Positions 13,773-17,069 of a stretch of DNA of 17,069 bases are shown here, in pieces. Positions within the stretch are counted from its first letter, which is position 1; every line of letters starts with the position of its first letter. This DNA comes from Balneolaceae bacterium (GTDB lineage Bacteria; Bacteroidota; Rhodothermia; Balneolales; Balneolaceae): the NCBI GenBank assembly GCA_007123985.1, contig SLGA01000120.1, positions 1-17,069 on the forward strand, read 5' to 3'. A model generated the notes under the pieces. That model was not told where the DNA came from and did no database searches. It saw nothing but the letters and a program-made list of their open reading frames with translations. The translations under genes were made by a program, and so were the position numbers.

Positions 13773-16022
13773 TCATCTGAAGGAAAGTTTCACTGACATG
13801 TATGGCAGCAGTGGTGTTTGATCAACCCGTTGAAGTGTGGCTACATCAAAATTAAAAATATTTTTTCGGTTGTAAACATTAATTACACCCGCACTGAGCT
13901 CCAGTTCGGAGGAGGGGGCTATTCGGAATGCCCTTTCCAAAGCGATATCCAGCCGGTGATAGGTTGGCAGCCGTTCTCCATACGGCCTGCTGAAGAGTAT
14001 ACGGGCAGTGCCAGGATCGGTCTGTGGTTCTTCAACAGGAATACGGAGTGAATAGTCGAACCCGAATATTTGTGTATAAGGAGCTCCTGTTCCAAACTCC
14101 CAGCTTACTGAGGCTGTAAATCCCGCATAACGGTAACTGGTAATGGCGTTTATTTTGTGCCGCTGGTCATGCGCAGGTGAGTAGCTGAAGATAGCTTCTT
14201 CAATCCAGGCTCCCAGATCACCAGATACGGCTTCGTAGTTCACTTTAGTCCATCCGTAACCAACGGAAGTAAAAAAGCGTGGAGTTTCATATCGCAGGCG
14301 AAGATCAAAACCGTATGTGAGCCCATCAGCCAGTGCTGTTTCGATGTCGAGGCGTGCTTCGGGTGTCCATTTTGAGACAGGTGTATTGCGGTGAACTTTC
14401 ACAAATGCTTCCGTATTGGCTGTGAAACCGCCACCAACCCTCTGTTGCCACGCAATGATACCGTGCCACGCTTCCGGGAGCGGTTCTCCTGCCTCAACCG
14501 GTTTCAATACCGTAAATACTGTTCCTGCATCTCTTTCATCAGAAATGCCTGAATGAGTTTGGGTGTATTTACCTCCTGCAAGGCTTATCTGGGTTCGGTC
14601 GGTGCCATCGGGCTGCCACGATACACGCAGGCGCGGCTCAAAAGTAATGGGTGTATCGAGGGTTAACTGTGATACAAAACCGGGCTGTACCGTTAGAGTT
14701 CTGAGAGGAGTCCATTCCATATTCACATAAACATGTGCAATCGGGATGGTTCTGTTTAGCGGTTCAAATGATACGAATTGTCTCACTCTTTCAGAGAGTT
14801 CAACATCGTAGGTTCTGATATTTACGCCGAATCCAAAATCTACAGGAATGTTACCAATTTGATGCTGAAGATCGGTATTAATATAGATCTGTCTGATGGC
14901 GGAAAAGCGTTCGGTCTGTTCCTGTGTACCTTCACTGTTTTGATAGGATGTGTAGCCTGCTGAAATTTCAAGCGGGTGATTGAAGAAATCGGAATAGCCG
15001 AGGCAGCGGCCGCCAATCACAGTGTTCGACCAGCTGTGATCGGTCTCTCTGCCGGGTACAATCTCTCCCTCATCGCGGGTAAAAACTCCGGTTATGTTGC
15101 AAGTTATATCGTTACCCTGCACAGTATATCGTGCCACAAGGTCGCTGAAACGGATGGGAATATCCTGCCCGGTAAGTGTTGGCCCGAACTGCTCGATGGT
15201 TGAGGTACGGCCTTTTACTAAAATCGACTGCCGGTCGCGCTGCAGCGGACCTTCGGCATGGAGCGAAACCAGGTAGGGGCTTGCCGCTCCGCTGGCACGA
15301 AAGTTTCTCATATTGCCCGGACGCAGACCCACATCAATCACGGCGGAAGTTGCACCACTGTAGGTGGCATCGAAACCTCCGGCAAACAGATCCACACTCT
15401 GTACTACATCATCGGAGAATGCTGAAAATAGATTTGAGATATGAAACGGTTTTATGATTGGAAGGTTATCAACAAGTACCAGGTTCTGGTCCGGTGTGCC
15501 CCCGCGGATAAAGAGCTCACCGCCGCGGTCGCCGGTACTCACAATGCCCGGCATGGTTTGCAGAAATGTAGCCAGGTCGCCGCCGGCTACGGGTGAGGGC
15601 ACACGGGAAATATCCGTACTTGTAATTCTGCGAACGCCCACTTCTCCGGTGGTTATCTGCCTCTGCTCGCGTACTACCAGTTCCTCAAACTCTCCCACTT
15701 CGGTTTGCAGCTCTACCCGCTTTATAAGCCGCTCACCGGGCTCTAATACTAATTCTTCCACGAAAGTGCGGTGACCAATAAAAGAAACTGCCAGCTCAAA
15801 AGTTTCCCCTGCCGGCACATTGCGCATTTCACAAAGCCCGTCGCGGTCGGTTACGCAAAAAAATGCGGGCTGGCCGTTTTGGGCTCGAGTACTTTCTCTG
15901 TAAAGTAATACATTGGCGCCGGCCAGCGGGCTGCCGTCACTCTCGGATATGGCAAGCACCCTGATAAGGCCGGCCTCCTGCGCCGTGGCTTCCTCAAATC
16001 CGGCAGCAGCAAACAAAAGCAA
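13773..16022 (-). CDS. TonB-dependent outer-membrane receptor with carboxypeptidase-regulatory-like N-domain
   Basis: This is an outer-membrane TonB-dependent transporter. From the TTG at 16022, residues 18-106 are a CarboxypepD_reg-like domain (VLAISESDGSPLAGANVLLY). The plug covers about 118-233 (MPGIVSTGDRGGELFIRGG, then QNLVLVDNLPII and VDLFAGGFDATYSGATSAVI). The rest is a beta-barrel ending SVKLSFR. It lacks the STN domain and SusC signatures, so it is a different receptor class from the first one. The start is uncertain: TTG16022 cuts the signal peptide in half. The frame stays open to a TAA at 16098-16100, and the upstream residues HKTKALICYFAGLLLLFAAA form the missing n- and h-regions, but no ATG, GTG or further TTG lies there. 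ATT at 16077-16079 or ATA at 16068-16070 are candidate starts. It follows the DUF4249-like gene and is probably co-transcribed. The ligand is unknown. Confidence 0.9.
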   Translation of the reverse strand: MLLFAAAGFEEATAQEAGLIRVLAISESDGSPLAGANVLLYRESTRAQNGQPAFFCVTDRDGLCEMRNVPAGETFELAVSFIGHRTFVEELVLEPGERLIKRVELQTEVGEFEELVVREQRQITTGEVGVRRITSTDISRVPSPVAGGDLATFLQTMPGIVSTGDRGGELFIRGGTPDQNLVLVDNLPIIKPFHISNLFSAFSDDVVQSVDLFAGGFDATYSGATSAVIDVGLRPGNMRNFRASGAASPYLVSLHAEGPLQRDRQSILVKGRTSTIEQFGPTLTGQDIPIRFSDLVARYTVQGNDITCNITGVFTRDEGEIVPGRETDHSWSNTVIGGRCLGYSDFFNHPLEISAGYTSYQNSEGTQEQTERFSAIRQIYINTDLQHQIGNIPVDFGFGVNIRTYDVELSERVRQFVSFEPLNRTIPIAHVYVNMEWTPLRTLTVQPGFVSQLTLDTPITFEPRLRVSWQPDGTDRTQISLAGGKYTQTHSGISDERDAGTVFTVLKPVEAGEPLPEAWHGIIAWQQRVGGGFTANTEAFVKVHRNTPVSKWTPEARLDIETALADGLTYGFDLRLRYETPRFFTSVGYGWTKVNYEAVSGDLGAWIEEAIFSYSPAHDQRHKINAITSYRYAGFTASVSWEFGTGAPYTQIFGFDYSLRIPVEEPQTDPGTARILFSRPYGERLPTYHRLDIALERAFRIAPSSELELSAGVINVYNRKNIFNFDVATLQRVDQTPLLPYMSVKLSFR

Positions 16023-16111
16023 AAGACCTGCGAAGTAGCATATGAGGGCTTTTGTTTTATGTGATGATATGTATGGAATATTTTTGATTATGTGTATTTA
16101 TGGTGTTTCAA

Positions 16112-16939
16112 TTAGCAATCCTGCGGACAGACCGGTGAGGTATCCACCGGCACAGCAAGCGTATCAAAATAAAGCGCCCCGAACTTTTGAGTACTTTCAA
16201 AAATATCAAACGAATCGTTGGCGATTCTCTCAAAAAATCCAGGGCTGTAGTGAATATAGCTGATATATATGCTTCCTGTATTCAGATACTGGCTGCATCT
16301 GGCTGAGGGGTTAGTAAAGGGTAAAATATTGATCATTGCATCATGTGGCGTAAATGTGAATGTAACTTGAGTAGGATTTTCGCTATCGTCTGGTTGAAGA
16401 ATATGTGGTCTTCCCCACCAATGATTTGCACTGGGTCCTAAGCCCAAGCGCAACTCAACTGTACCGCCATTGAGTGATCCCATAGAAAACTCAATAGGTA
16501 CATAGCAGTTCTGATTCAGCGGTTCAGCGATAGGCTCCGGCATGGACGGGGTTAGTGTGGTTACATCTATTATAACGCCATCCGACCTTTCAATACTTAG
16601 TTTATATTTGTGATCTGCATACACGCTGTCACTATATATAAAATTATGTTGATAAATGTCCTCATGTGCTCGACGCTCACTTTCAAGCAGGGTGGCCGTT
16701 CCAAGGGTGAGATTATGAAGAGTGACCGTGGCATCTATGGTTTCGGTGGCTGCTTTTGTAAACGGAGCATGCAGATCTTTGACTCGGATGTAGTGATTAT
16801 TTTCCTTAAGATCGAGAAATCCATAAATGGCAAAAATACCGTTTTCCCTATCCAATGGTTCAATGGTGTTGTTACATGCCCAAGCGAACATTACAAAGCA
16901 GAAGAGTGCTAACCATCGAAAATATCTTTGCTTTACCAT
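16112..16939 (-). CDS. DUF4249-like lipoprotein, partner of the TonB-dependent receptor
   Basis: This is a 275-residue predicted lipoprotein: the signal peptide with MFAWAC lipobox makes Cys22 the lipid site, followed by NNTIEPLD. The mature protein is beta-rich. IFAIYGFLDLKENNHYIRV, DATVTLHNLTLGTATLLE and the later YKLSIERSDGVIIDVTTLTP resemble the front part of DUF4249 lipoproteins, which commonly sit beside TonB-dependent receptors of this type; this family match is moderate. Four further cysteines occur, two of them at the extreme C-terminus (CPQDC), so disulfides are plausible. The gap to the receptor is 89 nt from TTG16022, or 32 nt if translation starts at ATT16079, consistent with one operon. 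A role as surface ligand-binding subunit is inferred from context. Confidence 0.82.
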   Translation of the reverse strand: MVKQRYFRWLALFCFVMFAWACNNTIEPLDRENGIFAIYGFLDLKENNHYIRVKDLHAPFTKAATETIDATVTLHNLTLGTATLLESERRAHEDIYQHNFIYSDSVYADHKYKLSIERSDGVIIDVTTLTPSMPEPIAEPLNQNCYVPIEFSMGSLNGGTVELRLGLGPSANHWWGRPHILQPDDSENPTQVTFTFTPHDAMINILPFTNPSARCSQYLNTGSIYISYIHYSPGFFERIANDSFDIFESTQKFGALYFDTLAVPVDTSPVCPQDC

Positions 16940-17039
16940 TGATTTAAATTATCAGTACTAGAATGCCAACAAGAGAATGGAAAGTTGTGTGGTCTATCCA
17001 TTGCATCGTGTTTTTTTGGCTAACGGTTATATGCAATTA

Positions 17040-17058
17040 ATATATATATATATATATA
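17040..17058. repeat. (TA)9 dinucleotide tract
   Basis: An uninterrupted alternating A/T tract of 19 nt lies about 100 nt upstream of the DUF4249-like gene start. Between the tract and that gene (16940-17039) I see no gene and no clear promoter. Such tracts melt easily and are prone to slippage. Confidence 0.8.
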
Positions 17059-17069
17059 ATCAGGTTCAC

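Noticed and set aside
1..17069. tRNA/rRNA genes, CRISPR arrays, transposases, phage or plasmid genes
   Set aside because: I looked for cloverleaf-like segments, regularly spaced repeats and recombinase motifs and found none; all long frames are accounted for by the listed genes.

Overview
The window looks like chromosomal DNA of a Bacteroidota/Balneolota-type (FCB group) bacterium. The evidence is a FecR–SusC–SusD cassette with an STN domain, a PafA-type phosphatase, a PorT-like outer-membrane barrel, a second TonB-dependent receptor paired with a DUF4249-like lipoprotein, and start codons that mostly lack Shine-Dalgarno sequences. I assign the lineage from gene content only; genus cannot be given.

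Region 1 (1-6318, + strand) is a nutrient-acquisition cassette. It holds a FecR-type anti-sigma factor cut by the left window edge, a 1117-residue SusC/RagA transporter carrying the STN signalling domain, a SusD/RagB surface lipoprotein, a strong intrinsic terminator, and a small Calx-beta/DUF4843-like lipoprotein with its own terminator. An ECF sigma factor would be expected just upstream, outside the window. No glycoside hydrolase is present, so the substrate is not shown.

Region 2 (6396-11526, + strand) begins with a tight three-gene unit. It encodes a lipid-anchored chymotrypsin-fold protease with a long propeptide, a PafA-like phosphate-monoesterase with a complete active site, and an NTF2/lumazine-binding-like small exported protein whose start overlaps the pafA stop. 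About 100 bp later comes a single-chain iron-sulfur L-serine dehydratase (sdaA), which keeps its three cluster cysteines and the C-terminal cysteine. Together these genes suggest surface hydrolysis of protein and organophosphate, uptake, and amino-acid catabolism; this functional link is inference.

Region 3 (11523-13423) has a PorT-like beta-barrel gene on the minus strand. It converges on sdaA with overlapping stop codons. It is divergent from an exported aldo/keto reductase whose Tat-like signal has lost one of the twin arginines.

Region 4 (13424-13772) is a 349-bp gene-free stretch packed with inverted repeats. It includes a 10-bp perfect hairpin whose loop is complementary to a flanking segment, giving a potential pseudoknot. 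This is the most unusual non-coding signal in the window.

Region 5 (13773-17069, - strand) is a two-gene operon. A DUF4249-like lipoprotein is followed by a TonB-dependent receptor whose full signal peptide is reached only through a non-ATG/GTG/TTG start. A (TA)9 tract lies at the right edge. I saw no tRNA, rRNA, CRISPR array, transposase or phage gene.
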